64,000 bases of DNA from Solibacter sp039934035 (lineage in GTDB: Bacteria; Acidobacteriota; Terriglobia; Bryobacterales; Bryobacteraceae), in the NCBI GenBank assembly GCA_039934035.1, contig JBDTMZ010000118.1:62001-126000 (forward strand), written 5' to 3'. Numbering within the stretch: the stretch's first letter is position 1; every line of letters begins with the position of its first letter. Below are positions 1 to 8,059 of the stretch, one piece after another. The notes beneath the pieces are model-generated. The model was given only the letters and a program-made list of their open reading frames with translations, searched no databases and was not told where the DNA came from. The position numbers and the translations under genes were made by a program.

Positions 1-212
1 CTGCCCAGCCCGCCGAGTTGGTCGAAGATTTTGGTGAGCGTGGGCAACAGTTCGGACGTGTAGTTGTCGCACTTCTCGATGACGACTTTCGAGGAGGGAG
101 CCTGCTGGGCGAAGTTGATGCCGGGCGTCAGTGCCGTGCCCAAGGCAGCGCCACCCATAGCGCCCAGGAACTGCCGGCGGCTGGACTGGTTACAGTGATG
201 TCTCATGCTCAT
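1..212 (-). CDS. DUF362-type Tat-exported protein (partial, 3' part outside window)
   Basis: Only the first 70 or so residues are inside the window. Reading leftward from the ATG at 212, the protein opens with a twin-arginine export signal (SRRQFLG followed by an Ala/Gly-rich stretch and an AQQAP cleavage region), then SSKVVIEKCDNYTSELLPTL and a KIFDQLGG segment. That opening is what I recall for Tat-exported DUF362 proteins of acidobacteria; the domain proper, including any FeS-binding cysteines, would lie beyond the edge. The start codon lies 4 bases after the stop of the 216-1628 gene, so the two are one transcript and probably translationally coupled. Family assignment rests on a short N-terminus. 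Confidence 0.6.
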   Translation of the reverse strand, partial: MSMRHHCNQSSRRQFLGAMGGAALGTALTPGINFAQQAPSSKVVIEKCDNYTSELLPTLTKIFDQLGGLG

Positions 213-215
213 AGC

Positions 216-1628
216 TCAAACCTCCAATTCAATGGCGCAAAATAACGGAAAACCCGGGAGATGGACTTCCTGCGAGGACTCCCGGCGCACCAGGTTGACG
301 GTGGATGGCGCATCGGTTTCCAGCATGTGGCAAACGGCGGAACGATACCCGCGGACGAAGTCGATACCGAGATCTGGTATGCGCCCCGCGGAGAAGCTCA
401 GGAATTGCAGAAGCGCCTTCTTGCCGTCGGGCGATCCCGTGTATATGGTGGTGGCCGATCCCTGGTTGTACAGGCGGTACATGTCGTTTTTGCGGCTGAG
501 CAGCATGTGGGTCTGGCCGGCGAGCACGAAGGGGTCGATCGAATCTTCCGTCGATACGGCGATGCGCCCCGTCCCCAGCGAATGAATTTGAAAGAGCGGG
601 TTGTCCGCCGCCAGCGCACGTCCGTCGCCCGCCAGGGCCGCACACTTCTTGGTGCAAATGAGCAGCCCGCCGCCGCGCGCAAAGGCCGTAAGCTGCTGCC
701 GCATCGCAGGGGCCGGCATCTGTTCGTCGGTGTACACCACGGCCTTCAACCCTTGCAGGGAGTTGGCCGCCAGTTTCGTCTTGTCCACCGCCCGGAACGG
801 CAGTTGCCTGCGCATCATCAGGTTCAGGGTTTCGGTGGCGAGAAACTCGTTTTCCCCGCGGAAATCCGAGAGCACGCCAACCAAGCCCAGCGACCCGTAT
901 TTCGACCAGGCTGCGTGGTCCGCGAAGAACTTTACTGCTTTCAGAACGCGCTTCCAGTCTTCCGCCGCCTTGGCATCGCCCTTCGCCAGTCCGCCGGCGA
1001 AATCGTCGTCCAGCGAAATCACCCAGCGCCCGCCCGCCTGCGCCGCATCCGCCACCGCGATGAAGTATCCGCCCGGTCGTGTGAATACGCGGCCCGCCGC
1101 CGGGTCTGCCATGATCCAGACCGGCCGGTCCGGCATCATCACTTTCGCCATCTGCACGAACCACAGATTACTATCCAGCCAGGGTGCGCCCGTGGGACCG
1201 GCATCCGCGCCCGCCGCATTGCCCCCGCCCGCCCGCATCATCTTCACGGCCGGCCAGACGCTGTCCGTGAACGCTACCGCCGTGTCGCCCTTCCCGCTCG
1301 GAATCTCGCTTCGCTTGGCCAGCGTCACCGCGGGGAACCCTCCCGCTTCGCCCGGCTTCGCCGTCGCGACCGCTGCCAACCCGGCGATCTTCGCCGCTTG
1401 CGCCGCTGGCCCCGTGCTTGCGCCTTCCTCCACCACTCCGACCAAGGCAATGCCCCGCCGTACGGCTTCGGTCACTAGTGGCCCGAGCGCGGTTTGATTC
1501 TCCGCCTTACCCCAGGGAATCAGCAGGCAGTTCACCGCACTGCCGCGAATCAGATCGAGCGAGGCCGGTTGGGTCCAAAAGGCCCCTTTCGGCCATTTCA
1601 TCGGGGACCAGTCTGCTTGGAGAGCCAT
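216..1628 (-). CDS. conserved hypothetical protein, possible GATase-like C-terminal half
   Basis: A 470-residue protein that I cannot place in a named family. It has no signal peptide. The N-terminal half alternates hydrophobic strands and Ala/Gly helices (LIRGSAVNCLLIPWG, then VRRGIALVGVVEEGAS) in an alpha/beta pattern. Around residues 310-360 it has QLTAFARGGGLLICTKKCAA, the strand-turn typical of glutamine-amidotransferase-like trimerisation domains of GH42 and related glycoside hydrolases. A C-terminal beta-rich part ends in HLPGFPLFCAIELEV. It precedes the DUF362-type gene by 3 bases, so a shared role is likely. An AGGA element lies about 10 bases upstream of the ATG. The GATase resemblance is inference from pattern only. 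Confidence 0.6.
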   Translation of the reverse strand: MALQADWSPMKWPKGAFWTQPASLDLIRGSAVNCLLIPWGKAENQTALGPLVTEAVRRGIALVGVVEEGASTGPAAQAAKIAGLAAVATAKPGEAGGFPAVTLAKRSEIPSGKGDTAVAFTDSVWPAVKMMRAGGGNAAGADAGPTGAPWLDSNLWFVQMAKVMMPDRPVWIMADPAAGRVFTRPGGYFIAVADAAQAGGRWVISLDDDFAGGLAKGDAKAAEDWKRVLKAVKFFADHAAWSKYGSLGLVGVLSDFRGENEFLATETLNLMMRRQLPFRAVDKTKLAANSLQGLKAVVYTDEQMPAPAMRQQLTAFARGGGLLICTKKCAALAGDGRALAADNPLFQIHSLGTGRIAVSTEDSIDPFVLAGQTHMLLSRKNDMYRLYNQGSATTIYTGSPDGKKALLQFLSFSAGRIPDLGIDFVRGYRSAVCHMLETDAPSTVNLVRRESSQEVHLPGFPLFCAIELEV

Positions 1629-1873
1629 GCGTCTTCACTTCCTGAGCGCCTGAAACAAAATTAGCGGTCGCGCCAATATATTATCAGACCTTAAACTATG
1701 ATGTCGTAAATTACCGCAAAATCTCGAAGAAAATGGCCCGTTCGCCCTTCCGCTCCCTACATTGTAGGCGATGCCGGCTCACAAGCGGAGTTTCGGGTCA
1801 GGTATTCCCCTTACCGGCCTTTGTGGGGTCAGGCATGCTTTGTCAGTGCAATTCCGGGTGGGATATGGCTCTG

Positions 1874-2036
1874 CCTTGTCCATCCGAGCGAAGCTCGGAC
1901 CGGGCTGCGGTGGGATGGACGATCGTCTTTAGTCGTCCGTCCTCCCAGCTTCGAAGTGCGAGCAGGCGAGTGGGACAAGGCGGTGCCTGGTCGTCCCTTG
2001 TCCATCCCAGCGAAGCCCGGACCGGGCGAGCGGTGG
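1874..2036 (+). repeat. imperfect direct repeat, two copies about 42 bp long
   Basis: Copy one at 1874-1915 and copy two at 1996-2036 both read CCTTGTCCATCC, then AGCGAAGC, a CGGACCGGGC block and GCGGTGG, with a few substitutions. The 80 bases between them hold a hairpin of the dispersed family, so the unit may be an ancient duplication or a small mobile repeat. Confidence 0.65.
1916..1938. repeat. dispersed hairpin repeat, copy 1
   Basis: The stem-loop follows GGTGG. The left arm GGATGGACGA runs from about 1913 to 1922, the loop is TCGTCTTTAG, and the right arm TCGTCCGTCC ends near 1942; the stem has one T/C mismatch. Its loop and flanks match copies at 17876, 26999, 36517 and 41335. Confidence 0.7.
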
Positions 2037-2239
2037 CTCGCCTGCACAAGGCTGGAGCCATATGCCACACTTGCAGCACTCAGGCGGGGCACCACCTCCG
2101 CCGTGGTCTTATCCGACATAGACCACCAGACCGCCTCATACCGCGAAGCCCCTCTCGCGAACTTGCGTGTGGCCCGACCACTAGCAGAAACAGTCCTACT
2201 TGACTGAGTCGCTGCTTTTGGAAAGAATGAATACGCCCT

Positions 2240-3250
2240 ATGAGAAATTATTCGATTCCCGCTATTGGGATCCTGTTGATGGCCTCATCGACAGCCCCGC
2301 TTACTTCCATGCCGCAGGATTCCGGCGGTGTGGGCACAATCGACCGTCTCGATCCCGCCTTCGACCAACTGCTTCCGAAGGACGCGAAGATCGAGAAAGT
2401 GGCAGGTGGTTTCACCTTCACCGAGGGTCCGCTCTGGCGCCCCGATGGCACGCTCTGGTTCAGCGACGTAGTCGGCAACATGATTCGTTCGGTCACGCCC
2501 GCCGGAAAAGTCACCGTGTTGATTCCCAACTCCGGCGGCGTTTCAACCGCGCGGCCCGGATCGTACATCGGTTCCAACGGCCTGGCCGCCGATAAGGACG
2601 GAGCGGTGTTGGCCTGCCAGCATCAGAATCGCGCCATCGCGCGTATCTCCAAAGACCTCAAGATGACGCCCTACATCGAGAAGTTCGAAGGCCAGCGCCT
2701 CAACAGCCCTAACGATCTCGTGTACCGCTCCGATGGCGCTCTATTCTTCACCGACCCGCCCTTCGGCCTCTCGCGCGGCGATACCGACCCCGCCAAAGAG
2801 CTCAAGTTCAACGCCGTCTTCGCTTACATCAACGGCAAACTCACGCCCATCGTGAAAGATCTCGATCGCCCCAACGGCATCGGTTTCTCGCCGGACCAGA
2901 AGACCATGTACGTGTCCAATGCCGGTCAGAAGCGTTACTGGATGAAGTACGATGTTGCCAAGGACGGCACGGTTTCCAACGCCAAGATGCTTTTCGATGT
3001 CTCGACCGAGAAGAACACCGGTCTTCCCGATGGCCTGAAGGTCGATTCCAAGGGCAACCTTTGGGGAACCGGCCCAGGCGGCGTATGGGTGTTTTCACCC
3101 GAAGGCAAGCACCTGGGCACGATCAAGCCGCCCGAGGGACCTGCCAACTGCGCCTGGGGCGACGACGGCAAAACGTTGTACATGACCGCCGTGACCGGAG
3201 TTTATCGCATCAAGACCGCGGTGGCCGGAGAGAAGCCACTCTACAAATAG
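2240..3250 (+). CDS. SMP-30/gluconolactonase-family beta-propeller protein, secreted
   Basis: The 336-residue protein starts with a signal peptide (MRNYSIPAIGILLMASSTAP). It continues as a six-bladed propeller of the SMP-30/gluconolactonase/LRE type: FTFTEGPLWRPDGTLWFSD, the RLNSPNDLVYRSDGALFFTD blade with the conserved N-D pair, DRPNGIGFSPDQKTMYVS, and GLPDGLKVDSKGNLWGTG with its metal-site D. In the family the E of EGP, the N of SPND and the D of PDG bind one divalent metal and hydrolyse sugar lactones or esters. It is probably periplasmic. The ABM-like gene follows 15 bases downstream after a GA-rich ribosome-binding site, so the two are co-transcribed. The substrate cannot be read from sequence. 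Confidence 0.85.
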   Translation: MRNYSIPAIGILLMASSTAPLTSMPQDSGGVGTIDRLDPAFDQLLPKDAKIEKVAGGFTFTEGPLWRPDGTLWFSDVVGNMIRSVTPAGKVTVLIPNSGGVSTARPGSYIGSNGLAADKDGAVLACQHQNRAIARISKDLKMTPYIEKFEGQRLNSPNDLVYRSDGALFFTDPPFGLSRGDTDPAKELKFNAVFAYINGKLTPIVKDLDRPNGIGFSPDQKTMYVSNAGQKRYWMKYDVAKDGTVSNAKMLFDVSTEKNTGLPDGLKVDSKGNLWGTGPGGVWVFSPEGKHLGTIKPPEGPANCAWGDDGKTLYMTAVTGVYRIKTAVAGEKPLYK

Positions 3251-3265
3251 GGGGAAAGAGCACCG

Positions 3266-3649
3266 ATGAAACGTTATTACTTCATGGCGATGTTCGCCGT
3301 TCTCGGCCTGCAAGGCCTTTGCGCACAGGAGAAGAAGCAGATCGTGCTGTATTGCGATCTCAATGTAGACGCTGCCAAAGAAGCGGAGATGCTGAAGAAC
3401 TACCACACCATCTTCTTTCCCGCGGCCCAGAAGTACCCTGGCTACATCGACCTCAAACTCACCAAGTTCCACTCGGCGGCTTCGGGTAAGGCTCCGGAAG
3501 GCGCCAATTACCGCTTCCAACTCGCCTTCGAGAGCGAAGAAGCGCGCCAGAAGTGGATCAAGTCCGACATCCACGGCAAGGTGTGGCCCACCATTGAAAA
3601 CCTGCTGAGCACCAAGAACTATCCCTGCCTGATTTACGACATTAAGTAA
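3266..3649 (+). CDS. secreted ABM/Dabb-like dimeric alpha-beta barrel protein
   Basis: A 127-residue protein with a cleavable signal (MKRYYFMAMFAVLGLQGLCA-Q) and one ferredoxin-like module: strand QIVLYCDLNV, helix AKEAEMLKNYHTIFFPAAQK, strand YIDLKLTKF, and the typical YRFQLAFESEEARQKWIKSD helix ending in WPTIENLL. This layout is that of antibiotic-biosynthesis-monooxygenase-like or stress-responsive dimeric barrels, which often act on small lipophilic substrates or haem, but no catalytic signature is evident. It follows the SMP-30 gene with a 15-base gap and is closed by the terminator at 3676-3701. Confidence 0.6.
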   Translation: MKRYYFMAMFAVLGLQGLCAQEKKQIVLYCDLNVDAAKEAEMLKNYHTIFFPAAQKYPGYIDLKLTKFHSAASGKAPEGANYRFQLAFESEEARQKWIKSDIHGKVWPTIENLLSTKNYPCLIYDIK

Positions 3650-3670
3650 GCCGGCACGGGCAGCACACGC

Positions 3671-3706
3671 AAAAAGGGCGGCCGCTTTAACACGGCCGCC
3701 CTTTTT
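3671..3706. terminator. bidirectional rho-independent terminator
   Basis: GGGCGGCCG (3676-3684) pairs with CGGCCGCCC (3693-3701) around an 8-base loop, flanked by AAAAA on the left and TTTTT on the right. It can therefore terminate both the plus-strand 2240-3649 operon and the convergent minus-strand bicupin gene. Confidence 0.9.
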
Positions 3707-3726
3707 ACGTTCGAACTGATAGCCGC

Positions 3727-4638
3727 CTACTTGACGTCGGCGATATCCAGCTTGCCTTTCTCCAACGCGACACCGTAGACAATGAGTTCCATGTCCGCGG
3801 CGCCCGTGTTCGTGAACGAGTGAACGTCCTTTACCTTTACGGGCAGCGCATCGCCCTTCTTGAAGGGAGCGGTCTCTTCGTTGACCTGTGTCGTACCCTC
3901 TCCTTTGATCACCAGGTAAACTTCTTCCACTCCCTGGTGGACGTGCGCCCCAATCGAAGCGCCCGGAGGAATCACGTAGTAATCGACGTACGCCCAGTTG
4001 GTGGAGAACGTTGCCGGACCGAGCGCACGCCGGTACATCACCGTGCCTTTGCCGCCATGCATGCCCTCTACCGCGCGCGCCGATTCCTTCACAAGGCGGC
4101 GGGTGTTGACATAGGTGGGCCCTTTGTCCACGCGCGCGCCCACACGGTCATCGCCCAGATCGAAAGTGGCCGTCGGGTCGGAGAAGAACTGCGTCAGCCA
4201 TCCCGTCACGGAAGGCCGCGGCGCGTCCGGTATTCGCACGCTGAAGTTTACCCACCCCGCCGGCTTGTCGGTCGGATTGTAAACTGCGTGCGAGTGCTTC
4301 AGCGGTACCGGCACCCCTACGGGACCCGGCAGCAGTGCTGTGTGCCCGTCCACCGTGAATTCGCAGTCTGCGTCGAGAATCAGGAACATTTCCTCGGTGG
4401 TGTTGTGGAAGTGCGAGCCAATCGAACTTTTCGGCGCCAGCGGCCCGTAGTGCATGAAGCTCAGGCCCGTAATTGCGTCACGGCCAAGGAGCGTCTGGAT
4501 GCCGAGCGTTCCGGCGCCGCCGTGAATGTTGGTGCTGTTGCGTGCCTTGCTCCAATCGCCATGGGCGATGCGCTGGGCAAGCGGGTCCCGCGCCAGCAGC
4601 GAAAATGCCATCAAACCAGTCAAAACTAGGACTTTCAT
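3727..4638 (-). CDS. secreted bicupin protein
   Basis: Starting at the ATG at 4638, which has GAGGAG about 10 bases upstream and a signal peptide (MKVLVLTGLMAFSLLA), rather than the in-frame GTG at 4665, the protein has 303 residues. It contains two cupin barrels. The first shows SIGSHFHNTTEEMFLILDAD, with the H-x-H and E of cupin motif 1 and a motif 2 around PLKHSHAVYN. The second shows SIGAHVHQGVEEVYLVIKGE and VKDVHSFTN. Both therefore keep the His/His/Glu/His metal ligands. Bicupins include oxalate decarboxylases and sugar-binding proteins; the reaction here is unknown. It is convergent with the SMP-30 operon. Confidence 0.8.
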   Translation of the reverse strand: MKVLVLTGLMAFSLLARDPLAQRIAHGDWSKARNSTNIHGGAGTLGIQTLLGRDAITGLSFMHYGPLAPKSSIGSHFHNTTEEMFLILDADCEFTVDGHTALLPGPVGVPVPLKHSHAVYNPTDKPAGWVNFSVRIPDAPRPSVTGWLTQFFSDPTATFDLGDDRVGARVDKGPTYVNTRRLVKESARAVEGMHGGKGTVMYRRALGPATFSTNWAYVDYYVIPPGASIGAHVHQGVEEVYLVIKGEGTTQVNEETAPFKKGDALPVKVKDVHSFTNTGAADMELIVYGVALEKGKLDIADVK

Positions 4639-4753
4639 TTCAGCCAATCGCTCCTCTATCCCCACTTGGGACGATTCATTTTACACCAGCAGTATGCCCG
4701 CGATTCTTACCCGCGGCCGTCGCTACTTCAGGTGCTTCGCCGCGCGATCCAGG

Positions 4754-7700
4754 CTACCAGAGCAGTTTTAGCGCGAGTTGGACCAGTCGGGGAGGCCGGC
4801 TCGCGAAGATGCGGCCAAAATTTGTTCCCGCCCCCGCATCTCCGTTGGGCTGTTGAAACTGCGCTTGATTCCACGCGTTAAACATCTCTGCCCGGAATTG
4901 CAGTCTCGCAGCATCGTCCGGCAACGCGAAAGATTTCTGCACGCCCAAATCCCAATTGTGGACACCCGGGCCAGGCAGGACCGTTGGCCCGCTGTTCCCG
5001 AAGTACCCTACGGCGGGGACTGCAAAGCAGGCCGTGTCGAACCAAAGGGAGCCATTGTCGCGGACATGGTCGGAAAGGTGATCGCTGCGTCCATCGCAAA
5101 TACGATTGGGGAGAGGAGTGATAAACGGGCTGCCCGTCTGATTCGGCGCCCGGAGATTAACGGGTTGCCCCGTGGAAAAGACGGCAATGGCCGTCACGGT
5201 CCACCCATCGATTGCGAATTGTCTCCAAAGGCTTGCAGTGTGACCGCGCCGGAAGGGCAAGTCCCAGACTGCGCTCGCCACCGCACGGTGTCTGACGTCA
5301 AAATTGGCCGGCCCCCTGGAACACTCCCGGCAGGTCGCAATCTGGTTCGCGCTGGCGTTGGCTGACTGCCACGCATCGGAGAGCGCTTTGCCAAGTGTGT
5401 ACTCGAACCGGACGTTCAAACCCCCATCCATTCGCCGTTCGTACTTCGCTACCAACGCCTGCCAGGAGGCGTTCCCTGCGCCATCCTGATACAGCATCAG
5501 GCCGTAGCGCGGCCACGGTCTCGTGGCTGCGTCGCAGAGCAGACTCGCGGTTGCGCGGCATTGCCCCATGTCAATGACATTCGGCATGCGGTGCGAACTG
5601 GATCCCCGGTAGGAGAGTTCGACGAAGTCGTTCCGGGTCGCCTTGTGCTGGATCGAGACGGTCCACTGGCTCGCGTAAGTCGTCCGGTAATCGTGATTCA
5701 GGAGCGTGACCACTGTGCCCTGGGGCAAACTGGCGGCATACGAACTGGTGAGTGCGGCCGAAGCAGATGGTGGAAAGATATTGACGCCGAGGGCGTAAGT
5801 GGGAACAGGGTTCGTCAGACTGTTCGCGAAACTCTTCCCTACACCGGCCGGAGATGGAGATGCGAACGGGTAAGGCGCAAACAGCCACGGAAACTCAGAG
5901 TAATAGATGCCCGCCCCGATGCGTATCACGGTGCTACTGCTGAAACTTGGGTTCCACGCAAGACCCAACCGCGGCGCAAAGTTGTTCTTGTCGGGGGCCA
6001 TCGTGTCAGGACCGATTTGCCCGAGGCCCGAGTAGGTAACTAATCCTGTGCGGGGATCGAAAGAATGCACAAGATCCCGAGACTTGCCCTGCGCATCCGG
6101 AGGTGTTTCGAAAAACCACGAGACCCCGTAGTTCAGGGTCAGGTTACGGGTCAACCTCCAGCTGTCCTGGACGAACGGTGTAACCTGGGTCGCGCGGAAT
6201 TGCACCCTCGGCAGTCCGGTAAGCAGACCCGTCACTGGCAAACCAAGCAGAAAATCAGCGAAGGCATCTCCCGTGCCTGCCGCCGGTGCGAGTTGTCCCT
6301 GGGCATTGGCCGCCAGCTGCGCGGTGAAGACAGGCTGGAAGGACAGAGTGCCGATCGCGCTCGAGTTTCCATTCAAATGCCATCCGCGGCGGTAGCGAGT
6401 CCCAACCCCGGCAGCCAGGTTGTGTGTCGCTGTGTTGTACGTCAATTCCTCGTCCAACTGCCACGTATTATCGCGATTGCCGACTTCGCCATTGGCCCTG
6501 CCGAAGGGCGAGTACCCCTGCAGGTTTACGGCGGTCACTCCTCTGCTGTCGAACGTATTGGTGATGCCGATCTGATCGAGGATCGGGCCCAGTCCGCCGG
6601 CTTCGTTTCCCCCGACCGCAACGTTCCGGAGAAAACCAAACCGCAAGCTGTTCACTAAAGTGGGACTCAGCGACCAGGCATGCTGCACCATCGCAAGCGT
6701 GGACTCATTTTGATACAGCAGGCCAGTCAGCGGAAACAAACCTCGCCGCACGGACGGCTCGTTTTGATGGAAAAACTGGCCGAATAGCTGAGATCGGGTA
6801 GTCAGCGCCACGTCCACCCGAGCGCCGCCCTGGTCGTCATTCAGCGTATTGCGGGGATTGGCGAAAACATTGTTCGGCCGGGCCGACAGACTCGTGCCTG
6901 AACGGTAGTACGCCAGCAGGTTGCGGGCGACAGGATTCATGCGATTCGCGGGTATCGTGAAGTTGGGAAAGGGCTCACGACTTCCTGACTCCGGCCGGAA
7001 ACTGGCCGGATCGTAGATCATCCGGCCCGTAGCGATGAAATTCCCCCGGAACATCTCCTCCGTGGGACTATATCCCGCGGCGGAAAACGCGGTTAACTCC
7101 CGGAGCCCTTCATAAAACGCGTGAAACCATGCGCGATCCTTTCGCAGCGGTCCGCCAGCTGCGCCGCCGAACTGGTTGCGCTTCAGATCTTCCCTGGTGG
7201 GGGCGAAGAAACTCCTGGCATCGAGAACCTCATTGCGGAAGAACTCGAAAGCTTCCCCATGGAACTGGTTGCTCCCACTCTTCGTGACGATGTTCACGAC
7301 TGCCGAACCAGTTCCTTCTTCCGGAGCCAGAAAGCCCTCTTGTACCTTGAACTGATCGATAGCGGCTATGGAAGGACTCAACGCGAGTTCCCCATCGCGC
7401 GAACCACGGATATTGAAGCCGTTCAGAGAATACGAGCCTGCATAGGGGAATGTGCCGGGCAGAACTACCAGCCGCCCGGGCGGGCCGACATTTGTGGTGA
7501 AAATGTCGCTGGCTCCGCTCACCTCATTCGTGCCGCCGGAGAGCAGCGCGAGATCCAGGAAATTGCGCCCGTTCAATGGAAGTTCCCGCACCCTGATGGA
7601 GTCGACGACGGTACCGTTGGCGCTCGATTGCGCACTCAGTTGGGTTGCGCCGGGCGCCCTGACAGTGACCGAAGTACGAACTTCGCCGAGTTCCAGTCGG

Positions 7701-8005
7701 ACGTTTACAGAGGCTTCCTGGCCGATGTCGATCTTCAATCCTTCGATCTGCCGAGTGATGAAGCCTGCCATCTCCAGGCGAACGGAATAGGCGCCGGCAA
7801 GAACCGAAGCGAAGAGAAACGAGCCATCGGCGCCAGATTCAGAGTTGCGGATCAGGCCTTTCGACGGCTCGGTGAGGGTGACTCTTGCGCCCGGGACCGG
7901 CCGGTCGGAACCATCCACGATTGTGCCGCGCAGCGAACCCACGCCGAGCGTGGTCTGCGCGTCCAGCGTAGAGATGGCCAGTAGCGCAACCAAATTTCCG
8001 CGCAT
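4754..8005 (-). CDS. Oar-like TonB-dependent outer-membrane receptor
   Basis: The ATG at 8005 gives a short signal (MRGNLVALLAISTLDA-Q) and a protein of 1083 residues; the longer frame up to 8266 lacks a signal and would run into the divergent kinase gene. Residues 20-110 form a carboxypeptidase-regulatory-like domain (LRGTIVDGSDRPVPGARVTL, GSFLFASVLAGAYSVRLEMA). A plug follows (VRELPLNGRNFLDLALLSGG, AVVNIVTKSGSNQFHGEAFE), then a long barrel ending in LVQLALKLLW with a terminal aromatic residue as in outer-membrane barrels. This is the architecture of the acidobacterial Oar-like/CarboxypepD-reg receptors, which import large glycans or peptides. It is divergent from the sensor kinase at 8060, which might control it. 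Confidence 0.88.
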   Translation of the reverse strand: MRGNLVALLAISTLDAQTTLGVGSLRGTIVDGSDRPVPGARVTLTEPSKGLIRNSESGADGSFLFASVLAGAYSVRLEMAGFITRQIEGLKIDIGQEASVNVRLELGEVRTSVTVRAPGATQLSAQSSANGTVVDSIRVRELPLNGRNFLDLALLSGGTNEVSGASDIFTTNVGPPGRLVVLPGTFPYAGSYSLNGFNIRGSRDGELALSPSIAAIDQFKVQEGFLAPEEGTGSAVVNIVTKSGSNQFHGEAFEFFRNEVLDARSFFAPTREDLKRNQFGGAAGGPLRKDRAWFHAFYEGLRELTAFSAAGYSPTEEMFRGNFIATGRMIYDPASFRPESGSREPFPNFTIPANRMNPVARNLLAYYRSGTSLSARPNNVFANPRNTLNDDQGGARVDVALTTRSQLFGQFFHQNEPSVRRGLFPLTGLLYQNESTLAMVQHAWSLSPTLVNSLRFGFLRNVAVGGNEAGGLGPILDQIGITNTFDSRGVTAVNLQGYSPFGRANGEVGNRDNTWQLDEELTYNTATHNLAAGVGTRYRRGWHLNGNSSAIGTLSFQPVFTAQLAANAQGQLAPAAGTGDAFADFLLGLPVTGLLTGLPRVQFRATQVTPFVQDSWRLTRNLTLNYGVSWFFETPPDAQGKSRDLVHSFDPRTGLVTYSGLGQIGPDTMAPDKNNFAPRLGLAWNPSFSSSTVIRIGAGIYYSEFPWLFAPYPFASPSPAGVGKSFANSLTNPVPTYALGVNIFPPSASAALTSSYAASLPQGTVVTLLNHDYRTTYASQWTVSIQHKATRNDFVELSYRGSSSHRMPNVIDMGQCRATASLLCDAATRPWPRYGLMLYQDGAGNASWQALVAKYERRMDGGLNVRFEYTLGKALSDAWQSANASANQIATCRECSRGPANFDVRHRAVASAVWDLPFRRGHTASLWRQFAIDGWTVTAIAVFSTGQPVNLRAPNQTGSPFITPLPNRICDGRSDHLSDHVRDNGSLWFDTACFAVPAVGYFGNSGPTVLPGPGVHNWDLGVQKSFALPDDAARLQFRAEMFNAWNQAQFQQPNGDAGAGTNFGRIFASRPPRLVQLALKLLW

Positions 8006-8059
8006 CGGCGAGAAAACCCTTTCGTTGAACAATAATGTTAGCTTCAAGTTTAGCTTCTC

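Larger units (their letters stand above)
1629..2239. other. intergenic region with repeats, no gene seen
   Basis: This 611-base gap separates two divergent genes. The left 110 bases are AT-richer (around 1675-1715) and probably hold promoters. The remainder carries a direct repeat (1874-1915 and 1996-2036) and one copy of the dispersed hairpin family (1916-1938). Open frames on both strands here have no recognisable protein content. Confidence 0.6.

Noticed and set aside
4639..4665. GTG at 4665 as start of the bicupin gene
   Set aside because: It would prepend nine charged residues to a clear signal peptide; the ATG at 4638 has GAGGAG at suitable spacing.
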